A stretch of 64,000 nucleotides of DNA from Enorma phocaeensis (GCF_900186505.1 NZ_LT891970.1:133923-197922), one strand, 5' to 3'. Positions 8,578 to 17,256 are shown, numbered from the stretch's first letter. Notes: generated by a model not told the origin, from the letters alone. Numbers and translations are program-made.

Positions 8578-10188
8578 CTAGAACTCCACGTTGCCGAACT
8601 CCGAGAGCTTGAGCTCCGGGTTGTGCTCGATCGCCCAATCCACGTTCCAGGGGCTCGTGAAGAGCAGGAGCTTGCCGCCGCGCATGTCCTCGACGCGCAG
8701 GGTGTCGCGCGTGAGGTTGAGCTTCGCCACATCCACCTCGCCCGGCTCGTTGGCGATCCAGCGGATGTCCGTGTAGCCCAAGGGCTGCCTGCGCACGCCC
8801 ACGTGGTACTCGCTCTTGAGCCGCTGCTCGAGCACGTCGAACTGCAGCTCGCCCACCACGCCCACGATGACGCTCTCCATGCCGGCGCCGAGCTCGCGGA
8901 AGATCTGGATGGCGCCCTCTTGGGCGAGCTCCTCCATACCCTTCACGAACTGCTTGCGCTTCATGGTGTCGACCTGCGTCACGCGGGCGAAATGCTCGGG
9001 CGCGAACGTAGGGATGCCAGCGAACTGCACCCGCTTCTTGGGCGCGCAGAGCGTGTCACCGATGGAGAAGATGCCCGGGTCGAACAGCCCCACGATGTCG
9101 CCGGCATACGCCTCATCCACGGTTGCACGGTCGTCCGCCATCATGGCGGTGCCCGTCGCGAGCTTGATCTTGCGGCCGCCCTGCATATGATAGGCGTCCA
9201 TGCCGCGCTCGAACCTGCCAGAGCAGATGCGCAAGAAGGCGATGCGGTCGCGATGGTTCTTATCCATGTTGGCCTGGATCTTGAAGACGAAGCCCGAGAA
9301 GTCGTCCGTGGGCTCGACCTCCTCGCCGGTGAGCGCGTCCGCATGCGGTCCCGGCGCCGGCGCGAATTCCAAGAAGTCCTGCAAGAACGGCTCGACGCCG
9401 AAGTTGGTGAGCGCGCTGCCGAAGTACACGGGCGAGAGCTTGCCCGACCGCACGGCGGCCAGGTCGAACTCGTCCGCCGCACCGTCCAGCAGCTCGATGT
9501 CGTCCATGAGGGCGCGATGGTTCTCCGCGCCGATGAGCTCGTCGAGCGCCGGATCCCCGAGCTCGGCCTCGATCTCGGCGACCTTCTTCGCGGCGTTGGC
9601 GCGCCCGTCGCCCTCGAAGGCGATCACGCGGCGATGCGCGCGGTCGAAGACGCCGCGGAAGTTGCGCCCCGAACCGATCGGCCACATCATGGGGCACGTG
9701 CCGATGCCGAGCACGTTCTCGATCTCCTCCATGAGCTCGAAGGGGTCGCGGATCTCGCGGTCGAGCTTGTTCACGAAGGTGAAGATCGGGATGCCGCGCA
9801 GGGCGCACACGCGGAAGAGCTTCACGGTCTGCGCCTCGACGCCCTTGGCGCCGTCGATGACCATGACGGCGGCGTCGGCAGCCATGAGGGTGCGGTAGGT
9901 GTCTTCGGAGAAGTCCTGGTGACCGGGGGTGTCCAGGATGTTCACGCAGCAGCCGTCGTAGGTGAACTGCAGCACCGACGAGGTGACGGAGATGCCGCGC
10001 TGCTTCTCGATATCCATCCAGTCTGAGACCGCATGCTTGGAGCTGGCCTTGCCCTTCACGGAGCCGGCGCTTTGGATGGTGCCGGTATAGAGCAGGAGCT
10101 TCTCGGTAAGCGTGGTCTTGCCCGCGTCCGGGTGAGAGATGATGGCGAACGTGCGGCGCGATGAGATCTCGTCGGCGAGACTCGACAT
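8578..10188 (-). CDS. prfC: Peptide chain release factor 3
   Basis: The 536-residue GTPase recycles release factors RF1 and RF2 from the ribosome after termination. G1 is SHPDAGKT (18-25), followed by the switch RGISVTSS, G3 DTPGHQDF and G4 NKLD, all in the order and spacing of RF3. The downstream beta-barrel and RF3 C-terminal domains follow, with motifs such as VYFGSALTNFGVEPF and GVVGELQFDVLE. The length matches RF3 from other bacteria (about 530). The ATG follows GGGGG at good spacing. A long open frame on the opposite strand is only a shadow. Confidence 0.97.
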   Translation of the reverse strand: MSSLADEISSRRTFAIISHPDAGKTTLTEKLLLYTGTIQSAGSVKGKASSKHAVSDWMDIEKQRGISVTSSVLQFTYDGCCVNILDTPGHQDFSEDTYRTLMAADAAVMVIDGAKGVEAQTVKLFRVCALRGIPIFTFVNKLDREIRDPFELMEEIENVLGIGTCPMMWPIGSGRNFRGVFDRAHRRVIAFEGDGRANAAKKVAEIEAELGDPALDELIGAENHRALMDDIELLDGAADEFDLAAVRSGKLSPVYFGSALTNFGVEPFLQDFLEFAPAPGPHADALTGEEVEPTDDFSGFVFKIQANMDKNHRDRIAFLRICSGRFERGMDAYHMQGGRKIKLATGTAMMADDRATVDEAYAGDIVGLFDPGIFSIGDTLCAPKKRVQFAGIPTFAPEHFARVTQVDTMKRKQFVKGMEELAQEGAIQIFRELGAGMESVIVGVVGELQFDVLEQRLKSEYHVGVRRQPLGYTDIRWIANEPGEVDVAKLNLTRDTLRVEDMRGGKLLLFTSPWNVDWAIEHNPELKLSEFGNVEF

Positions 10189-10297
10189 GGTGTACCCCCT
10201 ATCTGAACCCGAGGTATTGTAGCGGAAACGCTCAGGATCTCCTGCCAGATAGTGGTAAGAACAGCACTACGCGACCGAAACGCCGCAACTGGGCGCG

Positions 10298-11140
10298 CTA
10301 GACGCGCACCACGCTCCCGGTGGCGAGATAGCGCACCCGGTCGCCGAGCATGTCCCTCAGGCGCGCGAACGCCTCCATGCCCGTGCAATGGAACGTGTAG
10401 TAGATGGAGCCCCGGCGCGCGAGCTCCCGGCCGAGCGACTCGACCGCGTCTGCCCCCTCCTGTTCACCCAAGCTCGGACTCATGAGGTGAAAGCCCGCGA
10501 AGACGACATCGAGCGGGGCGCCGGCGAGCTCCTCGGCGCGATCCATGATGTTCAGGATGCCAGCATGCGAGCAGCCGGAAACAAGGAAGCGCTTGCCTCC
10601 CTCGTTAACGAGCAGGCTCTGCTCGTGCGCGAAATCGTCGGGCATCAAAACCGTCCCGCCCGCTGGCCCCTCGGCCACACGGAAGAGACGCGCATTCGAT
10701 GACGGCGCGGGATGGGAGGCGCGTTCGACCGAGAAGAGCTCGGCACCCTGTCCGAGCACCGTATGCTCCGCCGTTCGCGCGACGCGTGGATGATTCGCCA
10801 AAACGGGATCGAGCGAGATGCTGCGGTTGCGCTCGAACGTACCGGAGCGATGCTCCGTAAACGCACCTTCGCGCACGTAGATGGGCGCATGCGACCCTTG
10901 CGTCGCCTCAAGGTACGCACCGAGGCCGCCGCCGTGGTCCGCATGCCCATGCGAGATGACGACCGCATCGACACCCGCGATATCGACGGCGAGGGCGCGT
11001 GCGTTGGCAAGCAGGGTCGCATCGGGCCCCACGTCAAAGAGGATCCGTCGGCCTGCGGCCTCGACGAGCAGGCTCAACCCGTGGCAGGCGGCGAGCCTGC
11101 TCGACGGCGTCGCGTTCTCCACCAGCACCGTGATCTTCAT
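10298..11140 (-). CDS. Metallo-beta-lactamase-fold hydrolase, dihydropteroate-synthase-like type
   Basis: The 280-residue protein starts MKITVLVEN and carries the metal-binding motif SHGHADHGGG near residue 70 and a second His in SGCSHAGI near residue 175. This pattern matches the subgroup annotated as 7,8-dihydropterin-6-methyl-4-(beta-D-ribofuranosyl)-aminobenzene-5-phosphate synthase-like hydrolases. The true substrate is uncertain. An in-frame upstream ATG at 11167 is possible, but AAGGGGAG lies just before 11140, although closer than usual, and the conserved region starts there. Confidence 0.85.
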   Translation of the reverse strand: MKITVLVENATPSSRLAACHGLSLLVEAAGRRILFDVGPDATLLANARALAVDIAGVDAVVISHGHADHGGGLGAYLEATQGSHAPIYVREGAFTEHRSGTFERNRSISLDPVLANHPRVARTAEHTVLGQGAELFSVERASHPAPSSNARLFRVAEGPAGGTVLMPDDFAHEQSLLVNEGGKRFLVSGCSHAGILNIMDRAEELAGAPLDVVFAGFHLMSPSLGEQEGADAVESLGRELARRGSIYYTFHCTGMEAFARLRDMLGDRVRYLATGSVVRV

Positions 11141-11384
11141 GTCTCCCCTTATGAAGCCGTCCCTCATCCGTCTGGGTCAGGCGGGCTTCCCGCGCCGCTC
11201 CCCTGCAATCAAGGCCCTGCCTACCCATCATAGCGGCTCCGCCGGCACGGGAAGCTGCAGCTCACCACGTTCGATGAGCATTTGGGACCGTTCGCCGATA
11301 CCTCGCCGAAAACCAGCTGTCTGCAGGGAATACGCAACGAAGTTGCACATGCACATGCTAGCGAGTAAGAAAGGATCGATCACC

Positions 11385-12125
11385 ATGAGCTATGCAATCA
11401 TCACGGGCGGCTCTCGCGGCATCGGCGAGGCCATGGTCAAGAAACTTGCCGAGATGGGCTACGACGTCGTTGCGAACTACCGCTCCGACAGCTCCAAGGA
11501 GCTCACCGAGAACCTCCTCGCCCAGATCAAGGATGAGTACGGTGTCGACGGCCTCGCCGTCCAAGCGGATGTGTCCAAGTACGAGGATTGCGAGAAACTC
11601 GTCGCCGCCGCGGTCGAGAAGTTCGGCGAGAAGATCGATGTCCTCGTTAACAACGCAGGCATCACCAACAATTGCCCCTTCTGCGATCTTCCGCAAGAGA
11701 AGTACATGGCGGTGCTCGAGACCAACCTCATCAGCGCCTTCCACATGTGCCACTTCGTCGTGCCCTACATGGTGAAGGCCGGCGGCGGCTGCGTGGTCTC
11801 CACCTCCTCGATCGGCGGCCTCATGGGTGTCGCCAACCAGGCGGACTACTGCGCATCGAAGTCCGGACTCATCGGCATGACGCGCGCGCTCGCCATGGAA
11901 TTCGGCAAGCAGAACATTCGCTTCAACTGCATCTGCCCCGGCATGATCTGGACCGACATGCTTCGCGGCGTGAACCAGGACGAGGTCCAGGCGCTGGCAC
12001 AGTCCATCCCGCAAGGCAAGATCGGCGACGTCGAGGATATCGCCGGTGCATTGGAGTTCCTTGTCAAGAACCAGTACATGACCGGCCAGTACGTCTCCCC
12101 CAACGGCGGCATCTACATGCCGTAG
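11385..12125 (+). CDS. Short-chain dehydrogenase/reductase, 3-oxoacyl-ACP or acetoacetyl-CoA reductase type
   Basis: This is a 246-residue classical SDR. The NAD(P)-binding motif TGGSRGIG lies at residues 7-14, NNAG at 89-92, and the catalytic set is Asn114, Ser142, Tyr155 and Lys159. The overall pattern is closest to FabG/PhaB reductases. The FabG-like assignment rests on these motifs; the substrate cannot be fixed, and steroid or other carbonyl substrates are possible in gut actinobacteria. The start at 11385 has AAAGGA upstream. The gene ends before a strong hairpin and seems to be a single-gene unit. Confidence 0.85.
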   Translation: MSYAIITGGSRGIGEAMVKKLAEMGYDVVANYRSDSSKELTENLLAQIKDEYGVDGLAVQADVSKYEDCEKLVAAAVEKFGEKIDVLVNNAGITNNCPFCDLPQEKYMAVLETNLISAFHMCHFVVPYMVKAGGGCVVSTSSIGGLMGVANQADYCASKSGLIGMTRALAMEFGKQNIRFNCICPGMIWTDMLRGVNQDEVQALAQSIPQGKIGDVEDIAGALEFLVKNQYMTGQYVSPNGGIYMP

Positions 12126-12159
12126 CGCACGGCGGCACATCGGGTCGAGCCGCGATAAA

Positions 12160-12188
12160 GGGGCGCCGTCCATCCCGGGCGGCGCCCC
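12160..12188 (+). terminator. Terminator hairpin after the SDR gene
   Basis: Nine-base arms (GGGGCGCCG and its complement) around an 11-base loop are followed by TTGTTC. It lies 35 bases after the SDR stop codon. Confidence 0.7.
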
Positions 12189-12204
12189 TTGTTCGATTTG
12201 GCAC

Positions 12205-12230
12205 GGGGCCGCCTCGTCCTGGACGGCCCC
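12205..12230. terminator. Second G+C-rich hairpin in the same gap
   Basis: GGGGCCG and CGGCCCC arms enclose 12 bases. It follows the first hairpin closely and precedes the convergent hydrolase remnant, so it may serve either strand. Confidence 0.45.
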
Positions 12231-12321
12231 TCGCTTCCACAGGACACTCCATCCTAGCGAGCCATCATGCCCGGATGCCGAAACCAGTCGCGCACCCGCC
12301 GCCCGCCTGCGCCCCCTCCAC

Positions 12322-12720
12322 CTACTCGAAGCGGCTGATGAACCCCTCGACGGCGGCCAGGCACTCATCTGGATGCGTGAGATTCGCCAGATGCGGCGCG
12401 CCTTGGATCAGCGTCCACTCGCAACCGGGGATACGGTCGACCATCTCCTTGATGGTGTAGGGCGTGCCCTCGTCATCCGTGCCGGAAAGCGCCATGCATG
12501 GCACGCGGATGCTGCCGACCTCGTCGCGGATGTCCCAGTCCTTGAGCTTGCCCGTGCACACGAACTCGCTCGCACCCTGCATGACCATGTAGCACTCGCC
12601 CGTACCCTCGTTGGAATCGATCATGATCTGCGGCAAGTCCCTACCATAGCAGCCGGTCACGTGACGCTTGTAGTACTCGTCCGCCGCCGCTGCCGCCGCA
12701 GCCGATGACCTCGCATGCAA
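12322..12720 (-). pseudogene. Alpha/beta hydrolase (proline iminopeptidase type), 5' truncated
   Basis: Only the C-terminal half of an alpha/beta hydrolase can be read: the cap region DEYYKRHVTG, then GNLKDWDI-like GKLKDWDIRDEVG, the Asp-bearing strand MALSGTDDEGTP, and the final catalytic His in APHLANLTHPDE. Proline iminopeptidases are about 290 residues, so about 160 N-terminal residues, including the nucleophile Ser, are missing. The first dozen residues of the open frame are an alanine-rich run without homology. I therefore call it a remnant made by a 5' deletion. Confidence 0.75.
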
Positions 12721-12787
12721 CCATATGAAACCGGCGAACGGCAGGCCGCCCTGTTACAGCTGTGCGCGATGGAGCTGTTGCGCCGTC

Positions 12788-13240
12788 CTAAGCGGCGGGA
12801 TCGGTCCGGCGCGTTTTGATCCCAAAGCAAAAGTACAGGATGTGGAAGACCCACACGCAGGTGAGCACGATCTGGCCCACGCGCACCTGATGCATCATGA
12901 CGAACCCGATGGACATGAGGATGGTCACAGTGACCATGATGCGAATCTTCGTCGCCCAGTCCATGCCACGTCCGGCAACGAAGCTCTCGAGATTCTTCTT
13001 GTAGAGCGCAGTTCCCGTAAACCAGGCATGAAGCCGCTCCGAGCTCTTAGCAAAGCAAAACGCCGCGAGCATGAGGAAGGGAAACGCCGGCAGGAGCGGA
13101 ACCACAGCACCGCCGCTCCACACCGCGAAGAGTCGCGCATGCCAAGCCCAAAGTGCAGGACGCAGGACGCGAAAGACAACGCGAACGGGTACAAGAAGCC
13201 GAGAGCGATGCCGCACGTTACGCCGTTGCGCGCGCTGCAT
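12788..13240 (-). CDS. DUF454 (YbaN-like) small membrane protein, N terminus possibly frameshifted
   Basis: The C-terminal 110 residues match DUF454: VVPLLPAFPFLMLAAFCFAK then SSERLHAWFTG, and two later hydrophobic segments ending in VWVFHILYFCFGIK. The first 40 residues in this frame are arginine-rich and unlike the family. In a neighbouring frame the same DNA reads GFLYPFALSFASCVL, which looks like the missing first membrane segment, so a frameshift near 13100 is likely. The ATG at 13240 has AGGAC upstream. It is convergent with the hydrolase remnant and divergent from the gene at 13278. The function of the family is unknown. Confidence 0.65.
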   Translation of the reverse strand: MQRAQRRNVRHRSRLLVPVRVVFRVLRPALWAWHARLFAVWSGGAVVPLLPAFPFLMLAAFCFAKSSERLHAWFTGTALYKKNLESFVAGRGMDWATKIRIMVTVTILMSIGFVMMHQVRVGQIVLTCVWVFHILYFCFGIKTRRTDPAA

Positions 13241-13277
13241 CGTCCTGACCAGCCGTCGACCCCTTAGGAGCATGCCC

Positions 13278-13937
13278 ATGACCGCACTTGACCGCATCCG
13301 CGTGATCACGCACAGCGCCATCCGCATCGAGAGCGAAGACGGCATCGTCGTCTACGCCGACCCGTTCAATCTCACGGATGCCGAGGCAGCGCACGATGCG
13401 GACCTCATCCTTGTCACGCACGGACACTTCGACCACCTCTCGCCCGAGGACATAGCCCGCGTGGTGGACGCCGGCACCGCGCTCGTGGCACCGGCATCGC
13501 TCGCCGACGAGGTTGCCGAACTCGGCATGGCGCAGGCGCATCTCATGCGGGCTGGCGAGCATCTCGAGCTTGCGGGAATCGGCATCGAGGCGGTCGCCGC
13601 CTACAACGTGGAACCCGAGCGGCTCGGCTTCCATCCCTCGTCGAACAACTGGCTCGGATACGTTCTCACCGTAGATGGAGAGCGCCTCTACATCGCTGGC
13701 GACACAGACCGCAACCCAGATAACGCGCGAGTCTCCTGCGACGTCGCGCTCATTCCCATCGGAGGCACCTACACCATGGATCCCGTGCAGGCGGCGGAGT
13801 TCGTGAACGAAATCCGGCCGAAGACGGCGATCCCCACGCATTACGGCAGCGTCGCCGGATCAGCCGCCGACTACGCGGCGTTCGCAGCCGCCGTCGACCC
13901 TGCTATCCAGGTTGTGAAGCGGATGGAACGACTATGA
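13278..13937 (+). CDS. Metallo-beta-lactamase-fold hydrolase (UlaG/YtkL-like)
   Basis: The 219-residue protein carries the beta-lactamase-fold motif THGHFDHLS near residue 55, a second metal ligand Asp in YIAGDTDRNP, and a C-terminal His in IPTHYGS. This set matches the UPF0173/UlaG-like metal-dependent hydrolases. The ATG at 13278 follows TTAGGAG; a second in-frame ATG six bases upstream is too close to it. Its stop overlaps the ATG of the next gene by four bases, so the two are probably translated together. Confidence 0.87.
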   Translation: MTALDRIRVITHSAIRIESEDGIVVYADPFNLTDAEAAHDADLILVTHGHFDHLSPEDIARVVDAGTALVAPASLADEVAELGMAQAHLMRAGEHLELAGIGIEAVAAYNVEPERLGFHPSSNNWLGYVLTVDGERLYIAGDTDRNPDNARVSCDVALIPIGGTYTMDPVQAAEFVNEIRPKTAIPTHYGSVAGSAADYAAFAAAVDPAIQVVKRMERL

Positions 13938-14428
13938 GGTACGGAAAGGCCGAGACCCTCGCGCTCCTCGACGCGGCGGGTGTCCCCTATGACCTCGCCG
14001 AGCACAAAGCCATCTTCACCGTCGAGGAGGCCCATGCCGCAGGCGTGCCCTTCACGGAATACGGCGACAAGAACCTATTCTTGCGGGACGACAAGAAGCG
14101 CTCGTACTATCTCGTATGCATGCACGACCAGAAGCGGCGCTCGATCAAGGAGATCCAGCTGGCGGTGAGCTCCGCCCGTCGGCTTTCCTTCGCTTCGGAG
14201 CGCGACCTCGCCACGAAGCTCGGCGTGATCCCCGGGGCCGTCACGCCGCTCGCCGCACTCAACGACACCGAGCACGTGGTCCAAGTGTTCATCGACCAAT
14301 CGTTCATCGATCTCGGGCGCATCGCCGTACATCCCTGCGATAACACGGCGACCGTGCTCCTGCGCACGGACGACCTCATGGCGCTCCTGCAAGACCGGGG
14401 CTCGCGCGTGCAGGTGGTGGATTTCTAA
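13934..14428 (+). CDS. YbaK/ProX-type prolyl-tRNA editing protein
   Basis: The 164-residue protein is a stand-alone editing domain of the YbaK/EbsC/ProX group, which removes alanine or cysteine wrongly attached to tRNA-Pro. Visible family features are the N-terminal LLDAAGVPYDLAEHKAIFTVEE, KNLFLRDDKKRSYYLV, the Lys-bearing SARRLSFASE stretch, and GVIPGAVTPLAALND. The ATGA overlap with the upstream hydrolase makes a two-gene operon. No transmembrane segment is seen. Confidence 0.88.
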   Translation: MRYGKAETLALLDAAGVPYDLAEHKAIFTVEEAHAAGVPFTEYGDKNLFLRDDKKRSYYLVCMHDQKRRSIKEIQLAVSSARRLSFASERDLATKLGVIPGAVTPLAALNDTEHVVQVFIDQSFIDLGRIAVHPCDNTATVLLRTDDLMALLQDRGSRVQVVDF

Positions 14429-14508
14429 GCACCGGCACGCCCGGGTCCTAGAGATCCACTCAACATCCCAGAACCTCCCCAAACATGCCCTGAAGACGAC
14501 GTCGCCTC

Positions 14509-14611
14509 ATGCACCCGCAAGAAGAGCCTGGTTGTAAACTTCCATCCCATATACCATGGCGAAGGCCATGAGAACGGAAAAGATGGCGCGCTGACGAAAG
14601 CTGTTGGGCAT
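14509..14611 (-). pseudogene. DUF2798-type membrane protein, N-terminal fragment
   Basis: An ATG at 14611, with GAGGGGGATC upstream, opens a 34-residue frame, MPNSFRQRAIFSVLMAFAMV followed by YGMEVYNQALLAG, which matches the first membrane helix of DUF2798 proteins. The frame then stops, whereas family members have at least 60-70 residues and usually two or four helices. It is probably a truncated relic that keeps its original start signals and the upstream hairpin. Confidence 0.6.
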
Positions 14612-14651
14612 GGAGATCCCCCTCGTTGCGCCCAGCCTTATCGAACGCGAG

Positions 14652-14697
14652 AACGCGCTGCGGGAGGCAACTGGACTTATGCCTCCCGCAGCGCGTT
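14652..14697. promoter_or_regulatory. Perfect 18-bp inverted repeat in intergenic DNA
   Basis: AACGCGCTGCGGGAGGCA and its exact complement flank ten bases, 41 bases upstream of the DUF2798 fragment. No T-run follows on either strand. It could be an operator, a leader hairpin or a REP-like element. The rest of 14429-14787 shows no gene other than that fragment. Confidence 0.6.
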
Positions 14698-14787
14698 GCG
14701 TGAGCCATGGTACCACCCAGGCAGGCTCCTCTGAGCAAATCTCCACAGGCGCGCTAGGACCCGGCCTGCGGCAAGAGAACTTGAAGG

Positions 14788-15150
14788 CTAGTGGTGGCAG
14801 GCCTGCTCCTCGCCCATCGCAGGCAGCTCGCCGGCTGCCGCCATACGGGCGACGTCGCCCACACCGGGCGTCTGCCCCTCGAAGAGCACGGTGATGCCCG
14901 CCTGGGCGAACCCTGCCATAGGGCGCATGCCCATGCCCGCGGCGACAATGGCATCGATTCCGGCATCGGCAAGAAGGCTCACCGGGCGCATGCAGCCGCC
15001 CTCCTCATGGGGCGGATTGTCGATGATGTCGACGGCGGTCACGTCGCCGTCCTCGATGGTGACGACCGTGAAGCAATCGCAGTGGCCGAAGTGGCCGGAA
15101 CGCTCGCAGTCCAACCCGCCCTTGCCCACGGTGGGGATAGCGATTCTCAT
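14788..15150 (-). CDS. NifB/NifX-type dinitrogenase iron-molybdenum cofactor-binding family protein
   Basis: The 120-residue protein starts MRIAIPTVGKGG and has the NifX/MTH1175-like fold signature: SGHFGHCDCF, then VDIIDNPPHEEGGC, a DAGIDAIVAAGMGMRP loop and GITVLFEGQTP. Proteins of this type bind iron-sulfur-rich cofactors. In organisms without nitrogenase they are small accessory proteins of unknown use, and no nif genes are seen here. The ATG at 15150 has AGAGGAG upstream, so I discarded the longer frame to 15261. It ends HH after a CxxC-less tail. Confidence 0.82.
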   Translation of the reverse strand: MRIAIPTVGKGGLDCERSGHFGHCDCFTVVTIEDGDVTAVDIIDNPPHEEGGCMRPVSLLADAGIDAIVAAGMGMRPMAGFAQAGITVLFEGQTPGVGDVARMAAAGELPAMGEEQACHH

Positions 15151-15270
15151 GATCGAACTCCTCTCGCGCGGGCGAGCCGCGCATCGAATGACAGCGCTCC
15201 GATGATACTCCCAAACGGGTCCCACGAGGAAACGGACGCCCGAGCCCGCGGAGCGGCGCACTCGGACTGG

Positions 15271-16131
15271 CTACGCATGCTCGCTAGCCCAGCAGAAAAG
15301 GGCCGCGGGAACCCCTCCCGCCGTCTCGCGCACGATGAGATAGAAAGACGCGCAGGCGCCCTCGTCGTCGATGGGCACGACGACGCGTCCCGGAAGGGGC
15401 CCTTCCAGATACGGCGCATCCGTGGTGAATGTGCAATGCGGCGTCGAGCGCGCCAGCTGCGCGAAGACGACTCGGTCGCGCTGCTCGATGAACGTGGACG
15501 AAGGCAGGTACCGGTCGACGTACGCGCGCCAGAATCCTATGTCCGCAAGGATGAGGAAGGTGTTGCCATCCAGCTCCTCGAACGTCACCTTTCTCCGTGC
15601 GGCTAAGGGATGGTTGGGCGGAAGCGTGACGGATAGGCTCTCGCGCATGAGCGCGCACGAAGCGACGCCAGGGGGCGGCGTGTACGTACCATCTGCTGCG
15701 CCGACGACGATACCCAGATCCGCAGCACCCGATGCGACGGAGCGCTCGACCTCCTGCTGGCTGAGCGTATCGGATGTCAGGGTCTCCCCGGGAAAGCGCT
15801 CCACGGCAAGGCCCGTAAGCTTCCAGAGCGGCGCCGGCGCCACCGTGGCAACGCGCAAAGCATGCGCGCGCTCGGCAGCTGCGCCAACCGCTTCGCGCAG
15901 AAGCGCCTCGTCACGCAGGAGCTGCCGCGCCCACTCCACCGCCACAGCCCCGACCTCGTTCAGGCGGACGCGCCTGCCCTCGCGATCGAACAGGGGCGAG
16001 CCGAACTCGGCCTCGAGCCGTTGGATGGACCGGCTGAGCGCCGGCTGGGAGATATGAAGCTCGGCTGCTGCGGCGGACATGGTGCCCGCCCGCGCCACAG
16101 CTTCGATCTGCCGGAGCTGCTCGAGTTCCAT
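15271..16131 (-). CDS. LysR family transcriptional regulator
   Basis: The 286-residue protein has an N-terminal winged helix-turn-helix (residues 1-60, with AGTMSAAAAELHISQPALSR) and a periplasmic-binding-like effector domain to the end. It is divergent from the aldo-keto reductase gene at 16257 with 125 bases between them, the usual layout of a LysR regulator and its target. The effector is unknown. The start at 16131 has only a weak GAGTGGG upstream, but the helix-turn-helix fits this start. Confidence 0.9.
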   Translation of the reverse strand: MELEQLRQIEAVARAGTMSAAAAELHISQPALSRSIQRLEAEFGSPLFDREGRRVRLNEVGAVAVEWARQLLRDEALLREAVGAAAERAHALRVATVAPAPLWKLTGLAVERFPGETLTSDTLSQQEVERSVASGAADLGIVVGAADGTYTPPPGVASCALMRESLSVTLPPNHPLAARRKVTFEELDGNTFLILADIGFWRAYVDRYLPSSTFIEQRDRVVFAQLARSTPHCTFTTDAPYLEGPLPGRVVVPIDDEGACASFYLIVRETAGGVPAALFCWASEHA

Positions 16132-16256
16132 CCCGTTCCCACTCTCTTGCTCTTATGCGTCTAGTGCATCATTGACATCGCATTTTGCATTTTACATCTC
16201 TTATCATCAGGTTGAAACTATGCACTATAAGCAATTTGAGAGCGAAAGGAGCCCCT
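16132..16256. promoter_or_regulatory. Divergent promoter region between lysR-type gene and aldo-keto reductase
   Basis: The A+T-rich 125-base gap contains short repeats of GCATTTT and a TGCACTATAAGCA stretch compatible with a T-N11-A LysR site. I cannot single out one site with confidence. Confidence 0.3.
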
Positions 16257-17114
16257 ATGCAAACGGTAACGATGAACGATGGCCACCAGATTCCCGCCAT
16301 GGGCTACGGCGTCTTCATGATGAGTTCCGACGAGGTGCGCGAGCACCTTCCGCAGGCGCTCGAGACGGGCTACCGCCACATCGACACGGCCAACGCCTAC
16401 TTCAACGAGGTATCCGTGGGCGAGGTCATCCGCTCGTGCGGCACCCCGCGTGAGGAGCTCTTCGTCACCACGAAACTCTTCCCGCAGAGCTATCCCTACG
16501 ACCAGTGCAAGAAGGACATCGACGCCACGCTCGAGCGCCTCGGGCTCGACTACGTGGACCTGCTCCTCTTCCACCAGCCCTACGGCGAGTACGCTTCCGG
16601 CTGGAAGGCTATGGAGGAAGCCGTGGCGGAGGGCAAGGTGCGCTCCATCGGCCTCTCGAACTTCCCGGTCCACAAGATCGCCGAGATCATGGAGGTCGCC
16701 ACGGTGAAGCCCGCCGTGCTCCAGGTCGAGATCAATCCCTATTGGAACCAGCACGCGCTCAAGGACGAACTCGCTAAGATGGGCCTGGGCGATATCACGC
16801 TCGAGGGCTGGTACCCGCTCGGCCACGGCGACGAGGGCCTGCTCGCCGAGCCCGTCTTCACCGAGCTTGCCAAGAAGTACGGCAAGACGCCGGCGCAGAT
16901 CATCCTGCGTTGGAGCGTGCAGGAAGGCAACGTCGTCTTCCCCAAGACCCTGAACCCCGAGCATATGCGCCAGAACATCGACATCTTCGATTTCGAGCTC
17001 ACCTCCGACGAGATGGCACAGGTGAACGCCCTGCCTCAGCACGCCTACTACGATGTGCCCGAGGAGCCGCCGGCGTTCGTGCTCGCAACCAACGACTACT
17101 CGAGGCAGGCGTAG
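16257..17114 (+). CDS. Aldo/keto reductase (first of a tandem pair)
   Basis: This is a 285-residue AKR barrel of the 2,5-diketo-gluconate/YvgN type. The catalytic tetrad is visible at Asp43, Tyr48, Lys73 and His106, and the NADP-binding C-terminal loop FPKTLNPEHMRQN is present. It reduces aldehydes or ketones with NAD(P)H in the cytoplasm; the substrate is unknown. The ATG at 16257 has AAAGGAG upstream. It lies divergent from a LysR regulator and 142 bases upstream of a second aldo/keto reductase, with a hairpin between them. Confidence 0.92.
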   Translation: MQTVTMNDGHQIPAMGYGVFMMSSDEVREHLPQALETGYRHIDTANAYFNEVSVGEVIRSCGTPREELFVTTKLFPQSYPYDQCKKDIDATLERLGLDYVDLLLFHQPYGEYASGWKAMEEAVAEGKVRSIGLSNFPVHKIAEIMEVATVKPAVLQVEINPYWNQHALKDELAKMGLGDITLEGWYPLGHGDEGLLAEPVFTELAKKYGKTPAQIILRWSVQEGNVVFPKTLNPEHMRQNIDIFDFELTSDEMAQVNALPQHAYYDVPEEPPAFVLATNDYSRQA

Positions 17115-17127
17115 AGGAGCACGTGGG

Positions 17128-17156
17128 CTCACCCGGGGCATTCCCCCCCGGGTGAG
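17128..17156 (+). terminator. Hairpin between the two aldo/keto reductase genes
   Basis: Perfect 11-bp arms (CTCACCCGGGG and its complement) around seven bases, 13 bases after the first stop. The T-run is weak, so it may lower rather than stop transcription into the second gene. Confidence 0.55.
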
Positions 17157-17256
17157 TCCTTGGCGTTGCCTACGGGGTGCGCCCCGGGGGATACCCCAAG
17201 CGACCTCGCAGGCACCACCCGCTCGAACAGACCCGCACCATGAAAGGAAGAACGCA

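Noticed and set aside
8536..10026. 496-residue open frame opposite prfC
   Set aside because: It is antisense to a complete release factor gene, and its composition (His, Glu, Leu, Ala) is that of a G+C-rich shadow frame.
11385..12125. 7-beta-hydroxysteroid dehydrogenase, as known from Collinsella
   Set aside because: The glycine motif and overall pattern are FabG-like, and the N terminus differs from what I recall of that enzyme. Only a general SDR call is justified.
16132..16256. Specific LysR binding site
   Set aside because: Several T-N11-A matches exist in this A+T-rich gap and none stands out.
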